Under the pieces are notes generated by a model. The model was not told where the DNA came from and searched no databases. It worked only from the letters and a program-made list of their open reading frames with translations. Made by a program: the position numbers and the translations under genes. From positions 310,001 to 374,000 of the forward strand of contig VANK01000005.1 of NCBI GenBank assembly GCA_008682415.1: a stretch of 64,000 bases of DNA, written 5' to 3'. This DNA comes from Acidobacteria bacterium AB60. Lineage in GTDB: Bacteria > Acidobacteriota > Terriglobia > Terriglobales > Acidobacteriaceae. Numbering within the stretch: the first letter of the stretch is position 1; each line of letters begins with the position of its first letter. Below are positions 47,185-57,174 of the stretch, piece after piece.

Positions 47185-48326
47185 CGCGTTTTCTCCGGCG
47201 CGTCATTGGGCGGCATGTTTGCTGGAGACGGCGTCTCGACACGCTTCCTCAGCGCAAGATAGGCGTCGGACTCGGCTTTGGATTCGCGGATCCGACCCAT
47301 CTTTCCGTAAACCATCGCCAAGTGCGCTCTCACAGCCGGCGTGGTGGGCGCCAACTGCTTGGCGGCTTCCAATTCCTGTGCAGCTGCCGCCAGGTCCCCA
47401 TCGGCGAAAAGAATGCGCCCGATGAGGTGATGCGCCTCGGCGTTGCCGGGCTCGATTGAGGTGGCCTTTCGCGCTAAGACAATTCCTTCCACGGTGTCGT
47501 CTCGTTGGAGGTCAATACGGACAAGCGCGACAAGAGATGGTACATGATTCGGAGAGATTTTCAACTCTTCACGATATTCGCGCTCCGCGTCTGCCGACTT
47601 CTTTTCGAATCCGTAGAGCGTAGCCCGGAATGCATGAATCTCTGGTTGATGAGGATAGCGCGCCTCCAATCGGGCGGCATACTCGTCCGCGCGCTCGAAC
47701 AGTGCAGGGTTCTGCTGCGCATACAACGTGGCTTTACCGGCCAGCCATATCCGCTCGCGCAATTCGGGAGGATAGTTCTCGGGCAGATCGGTCACGCGTA
47801 GCGACGCGAGCCCCATGGCCTCGGCGATCTCCGGGGTGTCGCCCAGCTGTTGTGTAATCGAGGTGAGCAGAGCGAGTGACTTAATAAATTCGCCGTTGCG
47901 CGTGAGCAGGAGCGCGAAATGATAGTAGCCAACGTCGCGAAGCTCGCGGGTCCCTGCCCAACCGGAGCCCGCCCACGCGCGAAACTGCGCCAAGGCATCA
48001 TCGTAGCGGCCGGTTTCGTATTCGCATAATCCGAGAAACGCGTGTGCGGAGCCGCGGTACTTGGGGTCAACAGTGAGGTGCTGGAACGCTTTAGCCGCCT
48101 CGGCGAAACGATCCTGATCGTAAAGCAAGCTGCCCAGATACCACCAGCCATCGGCCCAGGAAGGACGCAGGCCCGTGGCTTCGCGATAGAGCCGGATTGC
48201 CTCGGGCAGGCGACTTTCAGCGCGGGCGGCTTCGGCCTGATGGGCAACCAGATCGAAACGGGAGGGGGCAGGAGCGGAAAGCGCCAACGACACGGAGATC
48301 AGAAGACTGGGAAGCAGCACAAACAC
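47181..48326 (-). CDS. Secreted TPR protein, first of the pair
   Basis: A 381-residue protein with a signal peptide (VLLPSLLISVSLALSAPAPS) followed by six or more TPR units (EAIRLYREATGLRPSWADGWWYLGSLLY, RGSAHAFLGLCEYETGRYDDAL). Start is GTG 48326, without a clear ribosome-binding site. It lies 59 bases after the TonB receptor stop, with a perfect hairpin in between, and its own stop overlaps the next TPR gene. It probably belongs to the receptor operon at reduced expression. Confidence 0.82.
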   Translation of the reverse strand: MFVLLPSLLISVSLALSAPAPSRFDLVAHQAEAARAESRLPEAIRLYREATGLRPSWADGWWYLGSLLYDQDRFAEAAKAFQHLTVDPKYRGSAHAFLGLCEYETGRYDDALAQFRAWAGSGWAGTRELRDVGYYHFALLLTRNGEFIKSLALLTSITQQLGDTPEIAEAMGLASLRVTDLPENYPPELRERIWLAGKATLYAQQNPALFERADEYAARLEARYPHQPEIHAFRATLYGFEKKSADAEREYREELKISPNHVPSLVALVRIDLQRDDTVEGIVLARKATSIEPGNAEAHHLIGRILFADGDLAAAAQELEAAKQLAPTTPAVRAHLAMVYGKMGRIRESKAESDAYLALRKRVETPSPANMPPNDAPEKTR

Positions 48327-48346
48327 TCGGATACATGCACAGTCTA

Positions 48347-48375
48347 CCTGGGGTGACCGTCAAGGTCACCCCAGG
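48347..48375 (-). terminator. Perfect intra-operon hairpin after the TonB receptor gene
   Basis: CCTGGGGTGACC (48347-48358) and its exact complement (48364-48375) flank a five-base loop, 10 bases after the TonB receptor stop and 20 bases before the TPR start. No uridine run follows on the minus strand. It may terminate partially or protect the receptor message. Confidence 0.6.
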
Positions 48376-48385
48376 GTTATGAAGG

Positions 48386-51300
48386 TTAGAAGGTGTATTT
48401 GGCGCCGAATTCGAGTTCGCGGTGCCCGAATGTGACATCCGCATACCCGAAGTCTTGGCAGAGCGGTCCCGGGCAAGGGGTCTTGCTGGTGCCATTACCA
48501 TTGTTCAGCTTGCCAGTAGTTGAGTCGAAGTTCAGGTGCAAGTTACCGTCGCCAGTGTTAAACGACGGTAAGGCGTGGTTGAGGAAATCAAACCCAGAGA
48601 AGCGGACTTCCAGGTTTTGCTTCTCCCTGACGTTGAATCTTTTGATCAAGGTGGCGTCGCTGTTCCAGAACATCGGTCCAGCCAGATAGGGCATCCGGCC
48701 ATTTCCGACGTTTGCGCCACTCGGAAGCGCGAAGCAGTCGGGGTTTGCAAACTGGTGAGGATGCAAGCCCCTCTTGGGATCGCAGGTGAGAACGGGGTAG
48801 ACGCTAACATCCGGTGAGCCTACTAACGCAGCGCCACTCGCTCCCCCTCCGAGGTTAAATTGGTAGTTGCTGTTGGCACTTAGCTGCGGGCCAGATTGCA
48901 GTTGGGTGATTCCTGATATCTCCCACCCACCGGACGCACCACGCACCAGCCGATTGGAACTTCCTGAATTCGGCAACTTGAAGTAATAGGCGGCATTGAA
49001 TACGTGCCCACGATCGATGTTATTGACCGTCCAGTATTCTTTGACACCATAATCCTTGAAGGCGCCGGATTGATTGGGGTTGAACATGTTTTTGGCGAAC
49101 GCGTAGTTCAACGAAATCGTCGCCCAGCCTGCCGACCGTTGCACGCTGATCTGCAGCGCATCGTACTGCGATTTCTGTGAGCTCTCCTGCGCGTTTACGG
49201 TCTGATAGTTAGGGAAGGGCCTGAACTGCTGCTGACAGGCTGCATTGCCCTGTGCTTGCGTGACCTCCCCTGCAAGATCGCTCGGACTTGGGTTCGCAAT
49301 CGTGAACTGCGACGGGCACTTGGTCTGCAGTGCTGCCGTATCGGACATCGCACCGATGGGCACTGAGTTCAGGTTGATGTTGTTTTGGAGATAATTGGAG
49401 TGATTGCCCACATAAGACAGCTCGAGCAAGAATTTTCGTGGGAGCACCTGGTCGATGTTCAAGCTGTAGGTGATGGTCTGGGGGTTGTCCTTGTTGGTGG
49501 AATCGACGACGTTAAAGGAATTCGTGCTGTTCAGTTGCGGATGGGCGGCAAAGCTTGCCCCAGTGACGGTTGGTGCGCAGTTGGTGCCCGCGGCGCATCC
49601 GGAGCTGGTAGGAATGTGATTGTCGATCTGCTCCCAAACCAGGCAGTCAGAAGATCCGAAACCGCATTGCCAGCTCACACCGCCTTCCGGCACTCCTCCC
49701 GGCCCGCTCTGGATCAATACAGAGTTCTCCACTTGATAGACTCCCCAGCCCCCGCGGACCACGGTCTTGCCGGTTCCGAACAGGTCGATGGAGGCGCCGA
49801 AACGCGGTGAGTACTTGATCAGATCAGCGGAAACGCCGGCCTTCGATAGACTTGGGTCCAGGCTGTGCCAGGAGACGCCGGAGTTCGGGACGCCGTTTTG
49901 ATACTGCTTGGGAAGCCAAACGGCGTTGCCATAGGGCGACTCGGGATACGAAGGCCCGTAATGATCGAAACGGCTACCGTAATCGACCGTGACACGACGG
50001 TTTAATTTCCAGTGGTCCGTGACGTAGAAGGAGTTCACGGACATCACACTGGCGTAGGTCGGGGGAAACGCCTGCTCTTGGTAGTTGGCGTTGATGGTCC
50101 CCATCAAGATATCGGCGTACAGATTCCCTGTCGAAGAGCCAGCCCACGTGGGGTAGTTGTATACGCCCGACTCGGCCATGCTGCTGTTATCCTGCGCATT
50201 CGACACGTGCTCCCAGAAGTAACCTGCCTTGACCGTGTGGGTCTTGATCACCTTGGTCACGTCCACTCCCGAGCTGGGGATGACCTTCTCGACGAAGAAG
50301 TTTGGGTGATAGTAGGCAAACCAGTCCCCGAGATTCGGAATTCCGCTGCCATCCCAGCCATTGGAGATTCGTGGCGCCATTGGACTTCCGAAGACGCCCT
50401 TCTGCGGAAAATTCAGACTGGACCGGAAAACCTGATTGGGATGCTGCGGAGAACCCGGAAAATCCTCATGGGTATAGCCGAAACGCGCTTCCATCGTCAG
50501 CGAAGGCGAAAAGATGTGCAAAAAGTTGACGGTGTACAGATCCGTCTTGTTCTTGTTAATCTCACCTGCCACGGGGACATCCCAATCCCCCGTGTTCCCC
50601 CACAACCCGTCCGGCTGCTCAGCGCCTTCGCTCTGGTGACTCCAGTTCACGTAAGCCTTGGTGTTATCGGAGAGATTGAGGTCGACGTGCGCGACGTTCT
50701 GATAGGAGTTTTGTTTTCCCTGCAATCCCTTGATGAAATTGAAGCCAAGGTCGTTTGGCTCGGCAGCTGTAGCAACTGGGGCCGCCAGCTTGAAGATTTG
50801 CTGCGCCAAGGGTGAGATGCAGGCCGCGGAAAGAACCCCGTTTGCGATCGTGCATCCCTGCGCCCGGCGATACCCGAAGGGTTTGTTCTTTTCACTGCCA
50901 TCCGAGTTTAACCCAGGGTCGGTGGGTACTTTAAAGGCCGAGCTGTGGCCGGGCATATTCGTCCAACCAGTCATGGCGCTGAAGTCGCCGTTGAGCATGG
51001 CTGTGGTTGGGACGAATGCGCGATCCAGGCTTTGGGCCGGAATCAGCTGGCCATAGTACTCGTAGGACTCGTGGAACTGCCACTTGGTTCGTGACTTATT
51101 GAAACTGGTACCGGGGATGATGATGGGACCGCCGACACCAAACCCGGGGTAGTAATTGTGGCCCGCTATCTTGAGCTGGCCCGGACCGAATCCGTTGGAC
51201 TTTTGAGATTCGTTGAACTTGGAGTTTGATTCTTCGGCGTTCAATGCCGAGTTGCGAGCGTTGAAGCGTACATTTCCATGGAACGCTGCACTACCGCCTT

Positions 51301-52129
51301 GGCTGACCGCGTTGATCACCACCGGCCCCTTGGCATTTTCGGCCCCATAGTTGGATGTTTGGACCGTCAACTCCGCAATCATGTCGGGATTGGCATTGAC
51401 CGGGGTGCCGCTCCCGAGGGCGCCGGGGTCAGCAGTATTTTGGCCGTCCATGTTCAACGAGACACCCGCACCGCTCTGCCCGTTCAGCGAGACTCCGGAT
51501 AAACCGCCGGTGTTGCCCCCGACCGAACCATTAATGCCAACCATTTGCCCGGAAAAGTTCGATCGGTTTGTACCGCCACTGGAGACCTGGGCAGCTCCGG
51601 GGAGAATCTTTAGAACCTCGAAAGCATTGCGACCGACTAGGGAGAGATTCTCTAACTGGTTGGAGTCGATGCGCACAATTTTTTCACCGGTATCAGTGAT
51701 GGCGATCTCGCTTGACTCGGCGTTGACCACGACGACCTGGCTCTGAGAGCCAAGTTTGAGTGGAATGTTAAGAGTCTTATCGTCGGCACTATTGAGGACG
51801 ATCTGCGTGCCCTGCCACCGCTCGAAGTCCTTGGCCTCGGCCGTAACACTGTAGGTTCCTGTTGGCAAAGCGGTCGCCGAGAAGAAGCCCGAGCTGTTGG
51901 TGACGTACTGCCTGACTACTTTGGTTCCAACGTTTTCAACACTGACTTTGGCCCCCGGTATCACCGCTCCGGTCGAATCGGTGACTGTACCTGAAAGGTT
52001 TGCAAAGATCGATTGCGCCTGTGCCGGCGGAAATCCCACCACCATCAGCCCAATCCCTATGGAGATGAGGCAAGCCCGAAGGCCTGCCCGCACACCACTG
52101 GCCAGCCTGGAATGCTGCGAAGACGTCAT
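48386..52129 (-). CDS. TonB-dependent receptor with N-terminal carboxypeptidase-regulatory domain (Oar-like), large
   Basis: The product has 1247 residues. A signal peptide ends at PPAQAQ. A CarboxypepD_reg-like domain (about 43-125; ANLSGTVTDSTGAVIPGAKV) and plug (about 130-270; NLSLVGRNAFEVLKILPGA, GVSLNMDGQN) precede a barrel that finishes with HRELEFGAKYTF. The Gly/Asn-rich plug (about 190-225) is longer than in the other receptor here. Ligand unknown. Start is ATG 52129 with AGGAGA about six bases upstream. It heads the unit with two TPR and two CRTAC1-like genes and is divergent from the malectin regulator. Confidence 0.92.
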   Translation of the reverse strand: MTSSQHSRLASGVRAGLRACLISIGIGLMVVGFPPAQAQSIFANLSGTVTDSTGAVIPGAKVSVENVGTKVVRQYVTNSSGFFSATALPTGTYSVTAEAKDFERWQGTQIVLNSADDKTLNIPLKLGSQSQVVVVNAESSEIAITDTGEKIVRIDSNQLENLSLVGRNAFEVLKILPGAAQVSSGGTNRSNFSGQMVGINGSVGGNTGGLSGVSLNGQSGAGVSLNMDGQNTADPGALGSGTPVNANPDMIAELTVQTSNYGAENAKGPVVINAVSQGGSAAFHGNVRFNARNSALNAEESNSKFNESQKSNGFGPGQLKIAGHNYYPGFGVGGPIIIPGTSFNKSRTKWQFHESYEYYGQLIPAQSLDRAFVPTTAMLNGDFSAMTGWTNMPGHSSAFKVPTDPGLNSDGSEKNKPFGYRRAQGCTIANGVLSAACISPLAQQIFKLAAPVATAAEPNDLGFNFIKGLQGKQNSYQNVAHVDLNLSDNTKAYVNWSHQSEGAEQPDGLWGNTGDWDVPVAGEINKNKTDLYTVNFLHIFSPSLTMEARFGYTHEDFPGSPQHPNQVFRSSLNFPQKGVFGSPMAPRISNGWDGSGIPNLGDWFAYYHPNFFVEKVIPSSGVDVTKVIKTHTVKAGYFWEHVSNAQDNSSMAESGVYNYPTWAGSSTGNLYADILMGTINANYQEQAFPPTYASVMSVNSFYVTDHWKLNRRVTVDYGSRFDHYGPSYPESPYGNAVWLPKQYQNGVPNSGVSWHSLDPSLSKAGVSADLIKYSPRFGASIDLFGTGKTVVRGGWGVYQVENSVLIQSGPGGVPEGGVSWQCGFGSSDCLVWEQIDNHIPTSSGCAAGTNCAPTVTGASFAAHPQLNSTNSFNVVDSTNKDNPQTITYSLNIDQVLPRKFLLELSYVGNHSNYLQNNINLNSVPIGAMSDTAALQTKCPSQFTIANPSPSDLAGEVTQAQGNAACQQQFRPFPNYQTVNAQESSQKSQYDALQISVQRSAGWATISLNYAFAKNMFNPNQSGAFKDYGVKEYWTVNNIDRGHVFNAAYYFKLPNSGSSNRLVRGASGGWEISGITQLQSGPQLSANSNYQFNLGGGASGAALVGSPDVSVYPVLTCDPKRGLHPHQFANPDCFALPSGANVGNGRMPYLAGPMFWNSDATLIKRFNVREKQNLEVRFSGFDFLNHALPSFNTGDGNLHLNFDSTTGKLNNGNGTSKTPCPGPLCQDFGYADVTFGHRELEFGAKYTF

Positions 52130-52836
52130 TCTTAATCTCCTGTGTCTTGCCCTTCAACTGTGCTCAGCGGAGCCTTAACTCGACTTCCTTGCGCCCGCGG
52201 AGCAGGACTCTCAGTGAGGTCCTTTTGTGATTGCCAAGGTTCAACTTGCAAAATTGAGCTCGCCTCAGGATGGGGTTATCCGGCCCCCTGGAAGCCGAGG
52301 AAAGCGTTTTCCTGACTGGAATAGCTTTCTCAGCACCTGCTTGGACTTGAGAACCTGAAATGGAGCCGTCATTCCGCATCTTTGCTCGATCGATTCGCTT
52401 CTCAGCCCCCACTCGTCCTCAGAAAGACGAGCATTTTTGCTTTGAATCGATCTGCCGTCGCAATATATGGGCGCGATTACTGGGTGCGATAGCGTTAAAC
52501 TTGTACCGAATTGTTCCTCCCGCGGAGGGAAGCGGAACACGCCTGTTATGCATTACTTAGCTGCATGTACCATCTTGGATTGAGCCGCCGACTGGGACGT
52601 ACAAGCCAAAATCTCCGCAAAGAAAAGGCAGTCAATTCAGCGTGGTCGGCCGGTCTCCGTAACGCTGTCTCGCCAGGGCCTGGCCGGGTATTTTCGTGCC
52701 CACCCTGGCAGGTGCAACGACTGGGGGCATTGCTTTGGCCGTAAGTTAACGTTAAAGTGCTCATTGCAGACTCTTTGGTTGCGTGACCGTCCAAGGCTGA
52801 TATCAAATTGGGGTATATTCACTCGGAGTGGGTTTT
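52130..52836. other. Divergent control region between TonB receptor and malectin regulator
   Basis: About 700 bases hold both promoters. A perfect palindrome TTAACGTTAA is at 52746-52755, about 80 bases before the regulator start. No real coding sequence was seen; short frames here lack any family features. Confidence 0.5.
52746..52755. promoter_or_regulatory. Palindrome TTAACGTTAA, candidate operator
   Basis: A 10-base perfect palindrome with a central CG, of the form used by LacI-family repressors, sits 81 bases before the malectin protein start. A site this short can occur by chance. Confidence 0.3.
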
Positions 52837-54492
52837 ATGACGGAGGTTTCCGCCTCGAATTCGGCGGATCTGGAACGTGCGGAGCTCGAGAAGGTCCTGG
52901 CAGCTCTGGGCCGCAAGCCTCGCCTGGTAGCTCTCCTAAGGTACCTCGCGGAAAAGACCTTCGAGGGCAAGAGTGGCGAAATCAATGAATACAACATCGC
53001 AATCGAAGTGTTCGGCCGCTCCCAAACGTCGTTCGAGTCCTCCAAGGATGCCATCGCGAGAGTTGAAGCTCATCGGCTTCGAAAGCGTCTGAAAGATTAT
53101 TACCAGGAAGAGGGTAAAGAGCACGCAATCGAAATATCCCTTCCAGCTGGAAGCTATGTTCCGGTCTTTATTCGACGTAGCTCAACCGCACCGGATGCAC
53201 GCGCTTCAGAATCGTCGCCCACCGCTAGGCCATTCTTGGAACCACCTTCCAGGCTGGATGAGAAGCCGCTGGAGTTCATCAATAATCAGGACAAACTCAA
53301 CAAAGAGGATCAGGAACCCGCTGATTTAGAACTGAACGCTGTTGGTGGTTCTGGAGGATTCAATTTAGAAAAAGCCGGTTTTCAAGAGCATAGCCCGGAA
53401 CCGCGAAATTCTCGATGGGGACTCATATTAACTGCAATGGCAGCACTGGGAATCTCGGGATGGTCCGCGATATGGCTCATTCAACATCGGCCATACTCGG
53501 CTGCGAACCAGATTGCACAGCATACAGAAGCCAAGCAGACTCCCACTCCGGTCAATGCCGCCGTGATCCCCTTGCGAATCATTGCTGGATATTCCGGTGC
53601 TCCAATTATCGACAGCACTGGAATGCGCTGGGGGCCTGACCAGTACTTCCATCTCGGGGGGACGGTGCTACGTACCGAAGGCTCAGTTGAACGAACCAGC
53701 GACCCGATGCTGTTCAACCATGGGCGTAATGGCAATTTCTCCTACGATATTCCTCTTGCGCCGGGGGTTTACGAATTGCACCTCTACTTCGCTACCGAGG
53801 AACGAGAGTTATCTGCCTTTTCAATGGTCGTGAATGGAAACCCTATATTACAGGGTTTCGATATCAACGGAGACGCGGGCGGACCTAATCTTGCGGACGA
53901 ACGCATCTTTCGCGATGTATCGCCAGATCAGGATGGTCTTCTTCATCTCGATTTCGAAGCCGGGCAGGGCATGCCCGTTTTGAATGCGCTCGCGTTGCTT
54001 CCCGGGATACCGCATAAGCAAGCCCCCATCCGCATTGTGACTCAGCCAACCCCTGTCACCGATCACAATGGCATCGTCTGGCATCCGGATACGTATTTCG
54101 TAAACGGGCACGCGCGAGAACAGAGAGTCCATGTGGAAGGGACTCCTGATCCCGACCTTTACGAGCGGGAGCGCTTCGGCAACTTTTCCTACGCAATCCC
54201 GGTGGATACACGCGACCGGTATACCCTGGTGCTTCACTTTGCCGAACTGTATTTCGGTACCCAGGGTTCAGGCGGTGGAGCTCCTGGTGATCGACTGTTT
54301 CGCGTCTTCTGCAACGGCTCAACGCTGCTCGACAACTTCGATCTTTACAAAGAGGCGGGTAGCCTGCATGCGGTGACCAAGACGTTCTACCATCTGCGCC
54401 CATCCCCTCAGGGCAAGTTGAATCTCGTCTTTGAACCTATAATCAACAACGCCACAGTTTCAGCAATAGAAGTGATCGACGAATCAGAGTAG
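52837..54492 (+). CDS. Membrane-bound regulator-like protein with two malectin-like domains
   Basis: The product has 551 residues. Residues about 1-110 form a conserved cytoplasmic domain (PRLVALLRYLAEKTFEGK, EYNIAIEVFGR, RVEAHRLRKRLKDYY, GSYVPVF) that in other bacteria is fused to TolB-like or TPR regions and probably has a winged-helix-like or dimerisation role. A disordered linker, one membrane span (about 196-216) and two malectin-like domains follow (about 247-390 and 393-551; FHLGGTVLRTEG, NFSYDIPLAPGVYELHLYFA, GNFSYAIPVDTRDRYTLVLHF). The layout is ToxR-like: inside regulator, outside sugar sensor. ATG 52837 has GGAG eight bases upstream; GTG 52828 is an alternative. Confidence 0.75.
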   Translation: MTEVSASNSADLERAELEKVLAALGRKPRLVALLRYLAEKTFEGKSGEINEYNIAIEVFGRSQTSFESSKDAIARVEAHRLRKRLKDYYQEEGKEHAIEISLPAGSYVPVFIRRSSTAPDARASESSPTARPFLEPPSRLDEKPLEFINNQDKLNKEDQEPADLELNAVGGSGGFNLEKAGFQEHSPEPRNSRWGLILTAMAALGISGWSAIWLIQHRPYSAANQIAQHTEAKQTPTPVNAAVIPLRIIAGYSGAPIIDSTGMRWGPDQYFHLGGTVLRTEGSVERTSDPMLFNHGRNGNFSYDIPLAPGVYELHLYFATEERELSAFSMVVNGNPILQGFDINGDAGGPNLADERIFRDVSPDQDGLLHLDFEAGQGMPVLNALALLPGIPHKQAPIRIVTQPTPVTDHNGIVWHPDTYFVNGHAREQRVHVEGTPDPDLYERERFGNFSYAIPVDTRDRYTLVLHFAELYFGTQGSGGGAPGDRLFRVFCNGSTLLDNFDLYKEAGSLHAVTKTFYHLRPSPQGKLNLVFEPIINNATVSAIEVIDESE

Positions 54493-54604
54493 TGCGCCCG
54501 CACTCGCAAAAAGCAAAACACCAGGAGCGACAGCATCGCTGTCCGGGCAAACTGTCTCCGAGTCCTTTCCGTCATCTGAGAACTCGCAGCAAGCCTCGGT
54601 CTCT

Positions 54605-54905
54605 CAGCCATTCGGCCAAGCGCTGGCTCCAGGAAGACACGCGACGCGTTTGTTGAACCTAGGCCGAAGCCATGACCGCCGGATTCCTACATGTGCAGTT
54701 CTGGAGGAACTCCCGCCTTGAGGAGGGCGGAGTAGAAGCTCAATGCGCATTCCTGGTAGACGGCCTGGTCATCCCCCGCACCATGAGAAAACTGGGCGGC
54801 GTCTGCGTATTAACGTACAAATCGTCCGACAGTTCACGGACGAGCGCTGGATCGCCATCCTTCCCGAAAAGATTACCAAGAGAAATATCGGCCGGAGTTG
54901 CTCTC
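54605..54905 (-). pseudogene. Esterase (alpha/beta hydrolase) C-terminal remnant
   Basis: One minus frame reads NLFGKDGDPALVRELSDDL and NTQTPPSFLMV. After a frameshift near 54775 another frame reads ALSFYSALLKAGVPPELHM, then an in-frame TAG, then ESGGHGFGLG with the catalytic His. This matches the end of acetyl-xylan or carbohydrate esterase-like hydrolases. The front part, including the nucleophile, is gone. Confidence 0.65.
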
Positions 54906-55563
54906 CTTACATGAGAGTAAAACCTAAGCACCTGCGAGGTGGCCTCTACGGGGCACATACTCCACGGAGAGTGGTTGTAGCATGTTGAGTATCTACTCTC
55001 TGTTTCGGAGAAGGTGAACAGGAGGGCCCCCCGGAGATCATGTGGGGTCCTCCGTAGCCTTAGTCGTGCTTCGTCCTAGATTCACGCCGCGGCTGTAGAA
55101 CTCAAATTCAAACGTGTACAGTCTTCGGCAATCCTTAGCGATTAGATTTCGTGGTTGAGTAGCACCGCTGACACGAATCCAGCCATTCGTTTCGTCGGTC
55201 GATCGGTACAAGACCCCGGTATCCACGATCCGCTCATCGGGATAGAGAATCGACGGGCAAGAACCCTCTGCTCCGTTGTGTTGTGTCCGGCGTAGAGCAG
55301 CCTTCGCGGCATTCAATCTCGTTGCGGCACCAGTCATCCGTAACATTGCGAGAGATTTCCTGATGCGCTCCCATATTCGCTTCAGCAAGTTCACCCCCGA
55401 AGTTGCATTCTTGATGATTCAATCCGTTCGGCGTTGGAACGGCAAACTCTCACTCCCTTTGTGCGTGCGATAAACAGAGAGAAGCCGAATAGCTGGTTTG
55501 CTGTTTTCAGCGAAGTTGACCGACGTGCCGCAGAAATCCTCACATGGTCCTGTACAGTGACTG
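54906..55563. other. Gap with no assigned gene
   Basis: A minus-strand frame at 55038-55394 (118 codons) has no recognised family, no signal peptide and no ribosome-binding site and was not called. An imperfect 10-bp hairpin (GGAGGGCCCC at 55021-55030 with GGGGTCCTCC at 55044-55053) could be a terminator. Probably decayed sequence. Confidence 0.4.
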
Positions 55564-57174
55564 TCAACGTGGTGGCACTCGCTCTCCTGGATTCATCGAG
55601 GAACACTTCTTCATCGTTATTAGCACGACGTCATTGCTGTGCATCGGGATCGACACAGAGTACGAACCATCGCCACCTACGGTGACGTCACGTTCCCTTT
55701 CTGGCAGGTCGCGCGTGAGCTGTTGGAGTTTCTCAAGCTGCGCGGGCGTCAGTTCCTTGGGCGCACCCATGTCAATGTACTCCGAGTAAGCATCATTGGC
55801 GCGGAACCCGGTGCGATACAGCGTGAGGTGATACGTGCCGGGCTTCAGATGAGAGACGCTCACCTCCGCCGCGGGCGCGGGCATATTGGGGACGATACGG
55901 TTGTAGAAGGATCGATCGGTCGCTTTCTGCTGCGTTTGGTCCAGGTTCCACACAATGGCGGAAACCTTGTCTCCCGCTGTAGCCGCGAAAACCTGCGGGT
56001 CCTGCGCGGGGATTTCGTTGCCCTGTAAAGCGTGCAGATACTTGTAGGCAAAGTACGCCGGCTTGCGGATGCCTTGCGGATTCATCAAGCCGAAACCGCC
56101 CTGGAAAGGCGCGGTCGGCGGGCCGGGCTCTTCGAACAAATCGGTGTAGGTCCAGTAACTCATGCCCTGCACCAGACCCTGACTCGCCTTGAGTTTGGAG
56201 AGAATGTAAGGCGCGCTGATGTAGGAGTCGTGCACCAGGTCGCGCGGATTGTAGCTAGTGCTCCACTCGGTGAAGTAGAGCGGAAGGCCGGGATATTTGG
56301 ACCCTTCGATCTGCTTGCGCACGCGGCGCACATCGCCGACAATCGCGTCCGGCGAAGGCGAGAGTTTGGTATCCTGTTTTCCCCATTCATCGAGGAAACC
56401 CCAATCCACGCCGTACGTGTGCGTGGTGACAAAATCGATTGCGGCACCGCTCTTGGATACGTGATCGAGGAGTTCGGGCACCCAGGCGGCACCAGCCGTC
56501 GAAGGCCCGCCGACGCGCAGCTTCGGATCGACAGCCTTAATCGTCTTTGCTGAAATGTCGTAGAGCTCGAAGTAGGCTTTCTGGTCGGACTTCTCCCAGA
56601 AGCCAGCGAGGTTTGGCTCGTTCCACACTTCGAAGAACCAGGTGCGAACTTCCGCCTGTCCGTAGCGCTCTTCGAGATGGCGAACGAATGCATCGACCAG
56701 CGCCCGCCACTGCTCCGGCAGTGGATGGGAGGTGTTGCCCTTCCAATAGAAGATGTTGAGATCGGAGCTCTTCATCGCTTCTGGCGTGAAGCCGAGCTCA
56801 ACGAACGGCTTGATGTGACGCTTGAGCAGGTTGTCGTAGAGATAGTCGATTCTGGTCCAGTTGTAGACTGTCTCGCCGTCCTCGACCTTCACCGTGCCAA
56901 GCAAGTCGTGGAAGATGGCGTGAAAGCGGATGTAGCGAAAACCAAGCTCGTCGACTGCGGTCTTGAGCTGCGCCTGGCTGTCGTCGCGAATCAGCGTGCC
57001 AGGATAATCGGAGCCGACCGAAAGATCGAAGAAGCGATCAAAGGGTTTGGAAGCCGCCGAGACATCGAGAACGATTTTGCGCCGCGGGGTCTGGGTGAAA
57101 GCGGCGATCGTGAAGATGATGAGACAAAAAGGAGCGCGAACTGCCTGGAAGGAAATATGGGCATTCTTGTTCAT
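55564..57174 (-). CDS. Secreted glycoside hydrolase family 39 (beta-xylosidase-like)
   Basis: A 536-residue protein with an export segment (FCLIIFTIAAFTQ), a TIM barrel and a C-terminal beta-sandwich. The acid/base is Glu186 (FEVWNEPNLAGFW) and the nucleophile Glu303 (YFTEWSTSYNPRD). The N-terminal segment YIRFHAIFHD matches GH39 xylosidases. It should release xylose or related sugars from xylo-oligosaccharides; other GH39 specificities (such as glycosaminoglycan or arabinose substrates) are possible. Start is ATG 57174, no clear Shine-Dalgarno. It stands downstream of decayed genes and near GH116 and GH59 genes on the same strand. Confidence 0.9.
   Translation of the reverse strand: MNKNAHISFQAVRAPFCLIIFTIAAFTQTPRRKIVLDVSAASKPFDRFFDLSVGSDYPGTLIRDDSQAQLKTAVDELGFRYIRFHAIFHDLLGTVKVEDGETVYNWTRIDYLYDNLLKRHIKPFVELGFTPEAMKSSDLNIFYWKGNTSHPLPEQWRALVDAFVRHLEERYGQAEVRTWFFEVWNEPNLAGFWEKSDQKAYFELYDISAKTIKAVDPKLRVGGPSTAGAAWVPELLDHVSKSGAAIDFVTTHTYGVDWGFLDEWGKQDTKLSPSPDAIVGDVRRVRKQIEGSKYPGLPLYFTEWSTSYNPRDLVHDSYISAPYILSKLKASQGLVQGMSYWTYTDLFEEPGPPTAPFQGGFGLMNPQGIRKPAYFAYKYLHALQGNEIPAQDPQVFAATAGDKVSAIVWNLDQTQQKATDRSFYNRIVPNMPAPAAEVSVSHLKPGTYHLTLYRTGFRANDAYSEYIDMGAPKELTPAQLEKLQQLTRDLPERERDVTVGGDGSYSVSIPMHSNDVVLITMKKCSSMNPGERVPPR

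Noticed and set aside
55038..55394. Minus-strand frame of 118 codons
   Set aside because: No family, export signal or ribosome-binding site; composition resembles the surrounding decayed DNA.
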